Positions 14,354-21,327 of a DNA stretch of 40,707 nt are shown here, piece after piece. The position numbers and the translations under genes are program-made. The notes beneath the pieces were generated by a model. That model saw only the letters and a program-made list of their open reading frames with translations, had not been told where the DNA came from and made no database searches. How positions within the stretch are numbered: the stretch's first letter is position 1; the number at the start of each line of letters is the position of its first letter. Origin of the DNA: Hyphococcus sp. (lineage in GTDB: Bacteria > Pseudomonadota > Alphaproteobacteria > Caulobacterales > Parvularculaceae); assembly GCA_021776375.1 (NCBI GenBank), contig JAJFGA010000048.1, positions 1-40,707 of the forward strand, given 5' to 3'.

Positions 14354-16603
14354 TTACTCAACCGTACTATCTTCCGTATCAGCGCCCGGAACCGGGAAGC
14401 CGCGATCACGCATCAGCGCTTCGATCTTGGCGTCGCGGCCACGGAAGGCGCGGTAGGCATCGGCCGGATCAACTGAGTTGCGCGAAGCGAACAGGTGTTC
14501 GACCAAACTTGCCGCGACATCTTCATCGTAAAACCCGCCCGGCGCCTCAGCGAAAGCTTCCGCGGCATCAGCGGTCAAAACATCCGCCCACATATAGCCG
14601 TAGTATCCGGCGGAATATCCCTCGCCGGAAAAGATATGGCCAAAATGCGGGGACCGGTGACGCATGACGATTTCGTCCGGCATACCAAGATCGGCCAGCG
14701 TCGCCCGCTCAAACGCATCGGGATCAATGCCGGTCGGATCGACCGTGTGATAGCGCATATCGACCAGCGCCGAGGCGAGATATTCGGTTGTCGAAAAGCC
14801 CTGATTAAAAGTCGCAGCGGCTTTGATTTTCGCAACCAGCTCAGCGGGGATCGGCTCGCCGGTCTGGTAGTGAACGAGGTAGTTGTCGATGACTTTGTCT
14901 GTTGTCAGCCAGCGCTCCAATAATTGCGACTGGAATTCTGTGTAGTCGCGCACGCCGCTATTCAGCGTCGGGTAATCAACATTCGACGACAGACCGTGCA
15001 AGGCATGGCCGAATTCATGGAAATAAGTTCCCGCATCATCCCACGAGATCAGCACCGGCTCGCCCGGCGCGCCTTTGATGAAGTTGGAGTTGTTGGACAC
15101 CAGCGGGTGTTTCTCAACGCCGCCCAGCGTGTCGTGGCTGCGATAGCCGGTCATCCAGGCGCCGGAGCGTTTGCCGGGGCGGGAAAAGGGATCAAGATAC
15201 CACAGGCCGACATGATCGCCGGTGGTTTTGTCGGTGACTTCCCAGACGCCGACATCTTCATGCCACACCGGCACGGAGCCTTCAGGGACCGGCGCAAAAT
15301 CAAAATTGAACAATTCGCCGGCGACAAAGAACATCGCCTCGCGCAGCTTGCCGAGTTGCAGATATTGCTTCACTTCGTCCGAGTTCAGATCATATTTCGC
15401 CTGGCGGACTTTTTCCATGTAATAACGATAATCCCATGGCGCGATCTCAAACTCGTCGCCATCAGCGTCGACAATCGCCTGCATCTCGGCGACTTCTTCC
15501 TCAACGCGGGCGAGCGCTGCGGGCCAGACCGCTTCCATCAGCTCCAGCGCCCGAGCCGGCGTCTTCGCCATGCGGTTCTGAAGCCGCCATTCGGCATAAT
15601 TTCCGTAACCGAGAAGTTTGACCCGCTCGTCGCGGAGCTGGAGGGTCTCGGCGATGATGGCGTTGTTGTCCTTGTCGTCGCCATTGTCGCCGCGGTTATA
15701 ATAGGTCCGCCACACCGTCTCGCGCAGATCGCGTTCTTCAGAATAGGTCAGGAACGGGTCCATCGATGAGCGGGTGTTGGTGATGGCGTATTCGCCATCA
15801 TGTTCACGCTGGGTCGCCGCCGCCGCGGAGGCTTTGACAAAACTCTCCGGCAGACCGCTCAGCTGATCACCCGAAATATACGTGACGTAGCCTTCCTCGT
15901 CGGCAAGCACATTGTTGGAAAAGCTTGTACTTAGCTCCGCCAGGCGCTGGTTTATTTCCGCATAGCGTTCTTTCGCCTCGCCTTCGAGGGTGGCGCCATT
16001 GGAAGCGAAGCCGTCATAGGTCAGCCACACAACGCGCTGCCTGGCCGCGTCCAGGGATTTGTATTCATCGCCTTCGTAAATCGCCCGCACGCGCGCAAAC
16101 AGCTTGTCATTTTGCGTAATTTTAGAAAAGAATTCCGACAACCTCGGCGCCATTTCCTGTTGGATGGCGCGGAATTCTGGCGACGACATGTTAGCCGACC
16201 AGATGCCCCAATAGGTGAACACGCGGCCAAGCTCGTCACCAGCTTTCTCCAGCGGAACAATGGTATTGGCGAAGCTCGGCGCGTCCGGATTGTTGGCGAT
16301 GGCGTCAACTTCAGCAAGGTTGCGCGCCATGCCAGCCTCCAGCGCGGCCTTCAGACCAGCAAGGTCCATCTCATCGAAATGCGGGACGCCCTCAAACGGT
16401 CCGTCATAAGCGGACAATAATTTATCGCCCTCATCGTTGGCTGCGTCAGCAGGCGCAAGCTCCGCAAACAGATCGATATTTTCATCGACGGTTTTCTGTG
16501 CCATTTCCTGTCCCTCACCGCCCTTGGAGGCGGTATCCTCTTTCCCGCAGGCGGAAAGCGCAGTTATGATGGCGAGCGTTGAGACAATAAGTTTGATCCG
16601 CAT
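14354..16603 (-). CDS. M3-family oligopeptidase (Dcp-like) lipoprotein
   Basis: Zinc metallopeptidase of family M3, related to peptidyl-dipeptidase Dcp and oligopeptidase A, which degrade short peptides. The product is 749 residues, a little longer than cytoplasmic Dcp because of a lipoprotein signal peptide (lipobox LSAC, Cys19) and a charged linker. The zinc motif is HEFGH at 529-533, with Glu556 in RDYTEFQSQ as the third ligand. The downstream substrate-binding segment GYSAGYYGYMWADV is conserved. The gene is alone on its strand, ends at a strong bidirectional terminator, and has a 473-base AT-richer region upstream. Dcp-type activity (C-terminal dipeptide release) is likely but not certain. 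Confidence 0.94.
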   Translation of the reverse strand: MRIKLIVSTLAIITALSACGKEDTASKGGEGQEMAQKTVDENIDLFAELAPADAANDEGDKLLSAYDGPFEGVPHFDEMDLAGLKAALEAGMARNLAEVDAIANNPDAPSFANTIVPLEKAGDELGRVFTYWGIWSANMSSPEFRAIQQEMAPRLSEFFSKITQNDKLFARVRAIYEGDEYKSLDAARQRVVWLTYDGFASNGATLEGEAKERYAEINQRLAELSTSFSNNVLADEEGYVTYISGDQLSGLPESFVKASAAAATQREHDGEYAITNTRSSMDPFLTYSEERDLRETVWRTYYNRGDNGDDKDNNAIIAETLQLRDERVKLLGYGNYAEWRLQNRMAKTPARALELMEAVWPAALARVEEEVAEMQAIVDADGDEFEIAPWDYRYYMEKVRQAKYDLNSDEVKQYLQLGKLREAMFFVAGELFNFDFAPVPEGSVPVWHEDVGVWEVTDKTTGDHVGLWYLDPFSRPGKRSGAWMTGYRSHDTLGGVEKHPLVSNNSNFIKGAPGEPVLISWDDAGTYFHEFGHALHGLSSNVDYPTLNSGVRDYTEFQSQLLERWLTTDKVIDNYLVHYQTGEPIPAELVAKIKAAATFNQGFSTTEYLASALVDMRYHTVDPTGIDPDAFERATLADLGMPDEIVMRHRSPHFGHIFSGEGYSAGYYGYMWADVLTADAAEAFAEAPGGFYDEDVAASLVEHLFASRNSVDPADAYRAFRGRDAKIEALMRDRGFPVPGADTEDSTVE

Positions 16604-17076
16604 GAGGCGGCTCCTTCTATTTCAAAAATGAATACCCCGGCGGCCCCCAAAAGGCGCCGCGCCCACATAAATTTTTGCGCATGGTGCGGAGACCGGGGCG
16701 AAGTTGCAAGCGCGAACATGACGCAGTTCATCGCTTTAACGCAGATTTCGCTCGGTTTGTCGCGTATGGGTGTAATTTGACGTTTAGCAGCGGTCCACCA
16801 GTAATCGGCTGAGCAGCTCAGTGTAAGGCCCTGCTGCAGTTTCTGGCCCTAAAGTGACATTGGACTCGTCAAATTGAACGTCTGAAAACTTGCGCAAACT
16901 TGCCCTAGCAAACTGATGGCGGTCATTGCCGAACGGCTTTAAATTAGGAGGCTGAACTTGGATAGGTGGGTTTCACCGGGCGCACACGTTACGTCCGCAC
17001 GACTGGTAAGAGCTGAAGGATGATGTGTGACATCTGATGACCGATAGCGACTCCTTCAGTGAGCAGATAATGCTCT
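16604..17076. other. 473-base gene-free stretch at the island edge
   Basis: No supported gene. It must carry the promoter of the M3 peptidase (leftward) near 16610-16700 and the 3' end signals of the leftward PD40 gene. A spaced inverted repeat, CTGAAGGA (17013-17020) and TCCTTCAG (17052-17059), lies just past the PD40 stop and could fold, but has no T-run. The middle portion looks like degenerate sequence. Confidence 0.55.
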
Positions 17077-17943
17077 CTATTTCGGTCTCAACTCATCAAT
17101 TATATTTGCGCTTACCCAGTAGATATCCACATTGTCATTTTCTGTGTCTACGCCCCTATTGAATAAGATGTATTTGCCGTCGGGGGTGACGCTGGCGTAG
17201 GCATCCCATTTGTCGGAGTTCACTTTGTCGCCCATATTGATAGCAGGGCCCCAGGATCCGTCTTTTTGGCGGAAGCTGATATAAAGGTCGGATTCTCCGA
17301 AGCCGCCTTCCCGCTCACTATCCCAAATCAGGTAGCTTTCGTCTGGCGCGATAAAGGGGTGGGCTGTCCATTTGCCTGTGTTGACCACCGGGCCCATCTT
17401 TTTGGGCTCTTGGCGCGTGCCGTCTTTGAGCGTTGAAATGCGGATCACATCGCCGCTTTTGTAATCATCAAACACATAGGCGCCCCTCGCTGACGCCGAC
17501 AGGCGCATAATGCCCCAATCCTCTCTCTCAAACATGGGCCCAAGGCTTTTTCGCTCTGACCAGCCGCTTCCAACACGCTCCTTGTAACCTTCCGCCATAT
17601 GCATGCGCTTGCCATCAGGCGAAAATGCCACTTCACCGTTCCGCGTGAACTCGATATATTTTTTCCAGATATTGTTTTCCTGGCGGAAGCCGATAACGGT
17701 GGGCCGAGTGTAATTGCCGCCCTTTGTGGTGAAGTAAAATTCATGCATGCCGGGTGCAAAAACGCCTTCGAGTTCCCAAGCTTCAGTGGAAAAAATACCC
17801 GGCGCAAAAACCTCTGCTGTCATGCCCGGGGGCGTTTGCCCCATATAGGGGCCTTCAAGCACGGGAAAATCCCGAGCGTGGCTACCGCTTGTGGTTGCCA
17901 GCGCTGAAAAAACCAGACCGATAAAAGCAAAAGCAGATTTCAT
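17077..17943 (-). CDS. Secreted PD40 (WD40-like/TolB-like) beta-propeller protein
   Basis: Exported protein of 288 residues with a signal peptide cleaved near GSHA-RD (residue 23). The mature part has PD40-type blades, seen as NGEVAFSPDGKRMHMAEGY, TAHPFIAPDESYLIWDSERE, ESDLYISFRQKDGSWGPAIN and YASVTPDGKYILFNRG. It ends in DIYWVSANIIDELRPK. Proteins of this family bind partners or glycans in the periplasm; no catalytic residues are visible. It is the last gene of a leftward set starting at the serine hydrolase. A 3' remnant of a paralogue lies directly upstream (17955-18032), so the family was once duplicated here. Confidence 0.85.
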   Translation of the reverse strand: MKSAFAFIGLVFSALATTSGSHARDFPVLEGPYMGQTPPGMTAEVFAPGIFSTEAWELEGVFAPGMHEFYFTTKGGNYTRPTVIGFRQENNIWKKYIEFTRNGEVAFSPDGKRMHMAEGYKERVGSGWSERKSLGPMFEREDWGIMRLSASARGAYVFDDYKSGDVIRISTLKDGTRQEPKKMGPVVNTGKWTAHPFIAPDESYLIWDSEREGGFGESDLYISFRQKDGSWGPAINMGDKVNSDKWDAYASVTPDGKYILFNRGVDTENDNVDIYWVSANIIDELRPK

Positions 17944-17954
17944 TTTTTGTCCTA

Positions 17955-18032
17955 TTATGGCTTGGGCCTGAGGTTTTCAAAAATCTCATCGTCTACCCAA
18001 TAGATGTTGGCAAAGTCGTCGGCTCTGTCTTC
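17955..18032 (-). pseudogene. 3' remnant of a second PD40 gene
   Basis: Read leftward, the bases ending at the TAA at 17957-17955 encode ADDFANIYWVDDEIFENLRP followed by KP and stop. This aligns with the C-terminus of the intact neighbour (NDNVDIYWVSANIIDELRPK) with 10 identities in 20 positions, IYWV and LRPK being exact. No start codon or upstream PD40 sequence is attached. The remnant begins within about 10 bases of the stop of the CBM9-like gene, in another frame. It is most simply the tail of a deleted tandem paralogue. Confidence 0.75.
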
Positions 18033-18040
18033 GCTTAAAT

Positions 18041-18661
18041 TTATTCAGAAAATGAAAACTTCCCCCAGGTCGACTTATCGTTATCAACTGCATTTTCGGG
18101 ATAAAAGAATTGTGCCCCATTTCCTTCGTGTCTAACGCTTACGCCAATCATCATATTCCAAGTGTTACCCGCAAATTTTTTGCGTAACACTTGGATTTGC
18201 CTGTGTGTTCCTCTTGCGAATTTAGGATTCTTTCTATTTTCGGGATCCTCAAGCCCAGAAAAGGGTACCCAGAATCCAGCATAATCTTTGAGCTCCCACT
18301 TGCGGGATGCCTCTTCCCATCCATTGTCTGTGAGTACACTTTCTCCCATTTGAGCGGAGAGGTGAAATTTGTGGAGACGACCAGTTTCTGCATGTTCTAT
18401 GTAAAGATCTATGACCGTGTAGTCTTCCACTTTGCCTTTGGCGCAAAGGTAGAAGCTTTCTTTATCGTGCATAAGATAAATGGAAGCCTGCGCTGGCAGC
18501 TCGAACTTTGTTGCTGCTTCCCATTCATCGTTGCCACAACGGCCGTCCAATAATGCTGCTTTGTTGGTTGGGTTGATAGCAATGGTTTCGGAAGCATTGG
18601 TACCAGTGGCTACGAATAATAGGGAGGCGCTCGATAACAGAAGTTTTGACATATTTTGCAT
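18041..18661 (-). CDS. Secreted CBM9/DOMON-like domain protein
   Basis: Exported protein of 206 residues with a signal peptide (KLLLSSASLLFVATGTNAS, cleavage near residue 24). The mature part looks like a single carbohydrate-binding family 9 or DOMON-like beta-sandwich: the opening LLDGRCGNDEWEAATKFEL, the strand SFYLCAKGK and DLYIEHAETG follow the usual order of such domains (target of a ligand-binding subunit of an esterase, cytochrome or glycosidase). It has two Cys (in GRCG and LCAK) that could pair. The start may be Met1 or Met4. It is AT-rich compared with the flanking chromosome. Truncated genes lie on both sides, suggesting it moved in. Fold assignment is from pattern only. Confidence 0.65.
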   Translation of the reverse strand: MQNMSKLLLSSASLLFVATGTNASETIAINPTNKAALLDGRCGNDEWEAATKFELPAQASIYLMHDKESFYLCAKGKVEDYTVIDLYIEHAETGRLHKFHLSAQMGESVLTDNGWEEASRKWELKDYAGFWVPFSGLEDPENRKNPKFARGTHRQIQVLRKKFAGNTWNMMIGVSVRHEGNGAQFFYPENAVDNDKSTWGKFSFSE

Positions 18662-18728
18662 GGAATTTCTCGGGTTGTTTCGGGTTTGGGAGAAGTGGCT
18701 CGGTTTGTTTGCACAGTTATGTGTCGAT

Positions 18729-18866
18729 TTATAAGTGGATATCAGCCCTTGTTATACTGCGACCGGGATTGGTTGCAGCTGAGGAACTATCACCTTGGGC
18801 ATGGCTTCCGCCATTCATCATCAGTACAGAAAGTAGTAAAAGCATTGAGGCGCAAACACGCTTCAT
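18729..18866 (-). pseudogene. Short secreted ORF, probable 5' fragment of a lost gene
   Basis: A 45-codon frame starting at the ATG at 18866, only 9 bases after the stop of the serine hydrolase gene. It begins with a very good signal peptide (MKRVCASMLLLLSVLMMNGG, cleavage near SHA-QG). The 20-odd mature residues are DSSSAATNPGRSITRADIHL and then a stop. A whole secreted protein of 20 residues is unusual, so this looks like the surviving start of a longer gene, but a real small secreted peptide cannot be excluded. The cleavage region (GSHA) resembles that of the PD40 protein nearby. No strong ribosome binding site is seen; translation could be coupled to the hydrolase. Confidence 0.6.
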
Positions 18867-18875
18867 GATTTTTAC

Positions 18876-20084
18876 TTAGTTAACAAACGCAGGTAGGATA
18901 ATTTTTGAAACCTGATCCATTATTGTGTCTTCCCTGTCATGGCCAGTGATCACAACAATTATGTCAAGGTCTTCAACCACTATTATGCGTTGCCCGCCGC
19001 CGCCCCAGGCAAATGTGGCGCCAAAGTTTTGATCACCGACTGCTATAGGCGTTTGATACCAAAAATAGCCGTAACGGTAGGTATCAGGCATCCAATCTTC
19101 AGTAGGCTTCACAATGCCACTAGTGGCCTTAGCGAGATAATCTGCCGAAATAAGCTGTTCGCCCTGCCATTTGCCATTATTGATGACCACGTTACCCAAC
19201 TTGAGCATATCACGAGACGTCATGTTCACGCGCCAACCTGCTTCTGGCAGGCCACTAACGTGAGTCTGCCAGCTATAATTCGTGATGCCCAATTTATCGA
19301 GAATTTCCTTTTTGATGAAATCCTGGGCGGTGCCTGGCACGACGGCGTCAATGACCGTCATCACCAACATTGGATTGAAGTTGCCATATAAATAGGTCTG
19401 AGACTCTGCGGTAATAGGCCCGCTATGCTCAAGAAGGGACTGCACCAGGCCCTGGCCCTTTAACTGAGCGGGGTTTTCCTGAAGTTCTTCCCATTTATCA
19501 CTACTGACGCTAAGTCCCCCGTGCATAGTCAATGCCTTATGGAGTGTGATTTTTTCTGCGCCCTCCACTAGTTTTGTTGAGTCCAGGTCTTTCAGAAAAC
19601 TAATGAGCGGCTTGTCCAAATCGGCCATGGTCAGATAGCCCATCTGGATAGCGCGGCCCAGCGCCAAGCTGGTGTAGGCTTTAACCGCTGACGCTTGGCC
19701 GTGGGCCAGATTGATGCGACCGCGCTTATAATAGGATTCAAACAGAAACTTGCCCTTATGGGCGACCAGCAGGCTGTCGAAGCGCCCGTGCTTACCGTCA
19801 GCGATTTCCTGAGCCAGTTTGACAATCATGTCTTTATTGCCGCCATCGACGCCTAGTCCGCCCACTGAAATACCGTCTTTTCTGTCGGCAGGCGCTGCAT
19901 CGATGAAGGCTTTGTCGAGATACGGAATATCCCTGAATGACAACTCGGCGTCGGCAGCTGTCGCCTCCGGCGCGAGGCCATCACTTTCTTCGGTATTTTC
20001 TTCGGCGCCTACTGCGGCCAAGCTGCTAAAACTGCTCAAAAAAGCAATTGCGAGTAAACTTTTGAATTTTAAATTGATGGTCAT
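18876..20084 (-). CDS. Exported serine hydrolase, class C beta-lactamase/penicillin-binding-like
   Basis: Periplasmic or secreted protein of 402 residues with a signal peptide (KSLLAIAFLSSFSSLAAVGA, cleavage near residue 27). The serine beta-lactamase/esterase fold is shown by Ser132-Ala-Val-Lys135 (SxxK, nucleophile and base), Tyr233-Gly-Asn235 (YxN) and a WGGGGQ segment at 360-365 in place of the KTG/HxG motif. The SxxK and YxN motifs fit family S12 and esterase EstB-like proteins; the WGGGG variant makes true beta-lactamase activity unlikely and a peptidase or esterase role more likely. It leads a leftward set of secreted proteins. Its start overlaps the stop of a tiny leader ORF (ATGA). 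Confidence 0.9.
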   Translation of the reverse strand: MTINLKFKSLLAIAFLSSFSSLAAVGAEENTEESDGLAPEATAADAELSFRDIPYLDKAFIDAAPADRKDGISVGGLGVDGGNKDMIVKLAQEIADGKHGRFDSLLVAHKGKFLFESYYKRGRINLAHGQASAVKAYTSLALGRAIQMGYLTMADLDKPLISFLKDLDSTKLVEGAEKITLHKALTMHGGLSVSSDKWEELQENPAQLKGQGLVQSLLEHSGPITAESQTYLYGNFNPMLVMTVIDAVVPGTAQDFIKKEILDKLGITNYSWQTHVSGLPEAGWRVNMTSRDMLKLGNVVINNGKWQGEQLISADYLAKATSGIVKPTEDWMPDTYRYGYFWYQTPIAVGDQNFGATFAWGGGGQRIIVVEDLDIIVVITGHDREDTIMDQVSKIILPAFVN

Positions 20085-20107
20085 ATTAATCGCCTAGAAC
20101 GCTTCAT
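20081..20107 (-). promoter_or_regulatory. Eight-codon leader ORF coupled to the serine hydrolase start
   Basis: An AAGGAAG ribosome binding site precedes an ATG at 20107, which opens MKRSRRLI and a TGA stop. The TGA shares bases with the hydrolase ATG (ATGA overlap at 20084-20081). The hydrolase ATG itself has no strong ribosome binding site, so its translation probably depends on the leader. The Arg codons AGG and CGA may be slow. It could also be the relic of a longer N-terminus lost by frameshift. Confidence 0.5.
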
Positions 20108-20568
20108 TACTTCTTCCTTATTTGAGATAAACAAATTACTTAGCGTCCTCATTACAATAGATTTGTAACGTGTCGCATTGGTCTTTTCTCTTTGTATTAT
20201 CTGCAGCTATGGAATAATCGGTGCAATGCACAATGACATTGCGGTGAACCGTTATAACCATAAGACGAAACGTAAGTTTATATGTGACCGTCCGATGATG
20301 ACCATCAATCAGTTGCTTTATAATTCCACGGTAGGAGTTGGTCGATTTTATTGATCGGATGATGAGCGGCCTAAATTTGCCTCAATTAAGACGCTGAAGA
20401 TTACGGCAGAAACCCGCCACAAAACGGCCGTTCTCCAAATTGGGCGCTATGTCTGATATTGGCGAATAGCGGCTGCCCAGTTCTCAAACCGAGACACCGC
20501 CAACGGTCGCCGTCAGCTTGCAAGTGCTGAAAGGCCGGGTTGCTCAATCTAAATTTGTTGGTCGATGA
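20085..20568. other. 484-base stretch upstream of the serine hydrolase
   Basis: Holds the leader ORF (20081-20107) and a possible operator (20152-20168). The rest, up to the end of the DUF1330 gene, shows no coding frame with a start and ribosome binding site. Segments around 20390-20540 look like degraded sequence. Confidence 0.55.
20152..20168. promoter_or_regulatory. Dyad TTACAA-N5-TTGTAA, candidate operator
   Basis: The perfect 6-base dyad with a 5-base centre lies about 70 bases upstream of the serine hydrolase start. TTACA/TGTAA half-sites are typical of several repressor families (for example TetR-like). No regulator gene is beside it. Confidence 0.35.
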
Positions 20569-20584
20569 TCAACACCCATCGACC
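20560..20584 (-). terminator. Possible terminator hairpin over the DUF1330 stop
   Basis: GGTCGATG (20560-20567) and CATCGACC (20577-20584) are perfect inverted repeats straddling the stop codon. On the minus strand the hairpin is followed by AACAAATTT, a poor T-run, so the call is weak. Confidence 0.3.
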
Positions 20585-20856
20585 AGCACCACCTGACTTG
20601 TGGTGGTGTTGTGCCGGATGGCGACGAGGTCCTGAAATTTCGGGTCTTCAAGAAACGCTATCGCGTGTTCTCTTGCCGGGAACTCTATGATGATCATCCT
20701 TTCCGGCGCCCAATCTCCCTCCATAACGGTCGGCTCGACGCCTTGGACGATATACTTTCCCGAGTGCTTTTTGATGAAAGCAGGAACACCGCGAATGTAT
20801 TGGGTGAAGCGCTCAAGATCGTGGATGGTCATATCGATGACAAGATAGGCGCTCAT
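20569..20856 (-). CDS. DUF1330 family protein
   Basis: Small soluble protein of 95 residues of the DUF1330 family, a dimeric alpha+beta barrel (ferredoxin-like) fold; biochemical role not established. The family signature is clear: AYLVIDMTIHD at the N-terminus, YIRGVPAFIKKHSGKYIVQG, and RMIIIEFPAREHAIAFLEDP before the final strand. The ATG at 20856 is chosen over one six codons earlier because AAGGA lies 8 bases before it. The gene is divergent from the rib leader and probably monocistronic. Nothing links it to riboflavin synthesis apart from position. Confidence 0.9.
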   Translation of the reverse strand: MSAYLVIDMTIHDLERFTQYIRGVPAFIKKHSGKYIVQGVEPTVMEGDWAPERMIIIEFPAREHAIAFLEDPKFQDLVAIRHNTTTSQVVLVDGC

Positions 20857-20924
20857 TCGGTCGGTCCTTCGCATAACACGGCTGCAAGGTAGTCCATTAG
20901 TTTAAAATACAAAGCCGCGTTGTT

Positions 20925-20945
20925 CCCTCCCTAGAATAGGGAGGG
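20925..20945. repeat. Hairpin CCCTCCCTA-GAA-TAGGGAGGG
   Basis: A perfect 9-base stem with a GAA loop, related in layout to the CCTCCCCCGTA hairpin at 10862. It lies between the DUF1330 start and the FMN riboswitch. Confidence 0.6.
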
Positions 20946-21071
20946 GAATACGTCCCGTACCCAGGCGAAAACACGAGGCTTCAACAGCGATAAAGCCTCA
21001 AACTGAGGCGTCGCCCCTGCCACAGCTTCTTGCAGCCGCGCGCTGCAGGCGCTATATAGTCTCAGATAAGA

Positions 21072-21217
21072 ATCTTCGGGGCGGGGTGAAAGTCCCCACC
21101 GGCGGTAATGCGGAAGAGATTCCGACGAGCCCGCGAGCGGCGGCGCCCAGATTGGGTGGCAAAGCAGATACTGGTGAGATCCCAGAGCCGACGGTCATAG
21201 TCCGGATGGTAGAAGGT
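21072..21217 (+). promoter_or_regulatory. FMN riboswitch (RFN element)
   Basis: Conserved RFN sequence blocks are present in order: ATCTTCGGGGCGGGGTGAAA, GTCCCCACCGGCGGTAA, AGCCCGCGAGC, ACTGGTGAGATCCCAG, and AGCCGACGGTCATAGTCCGG. The outer P1 stem is ATCTTC with GAAGGT. It binds FMN and turns down the downstream operon. The output is probably the terminator at 21294-21327. Confidence 0.97.
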
Positions 21218-21293
21218 TCGAGGCAGGTTTTGAGAACCTGACGACGTGCGCGTTATTGCGCCCGGCGTTCGGCTTTTAAAGGTCTGTTTTGAC

Positions 21294-21327
21294 GCCCCGT
21301 AACCGCTTTTGGCCACGGGGCTTTTTT
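21294..21327 (+). terminator. Riboswitch terminator directly before ribD
   Basis: GCCCCGT (21294-21300) pairs with ACGGGGC (21315-21321), followed by six T. The ATG of ribD is the next base after the T-run. The GGGG of the right arm is also the best ribosome binding site (7 bases from ATG), so the hairpin may block both transcription and translation. Confidence 0.85.

Noticed and set aside
14924-15769. 281-codon rightward frame inside the M3 peptidase gene
   Set aside because: Shadow frame opposite a well-supported gene with intact HEFGH motif; no start signal.
18876-20084. Calling the serine hydrolase a beta-lactamase resistance gene
   Set aside because: SxxK and YxN are present, but the third motif is WGGGGQ in place of KTG; the family is mostly esterases and peptidases, so resistance is not supported.
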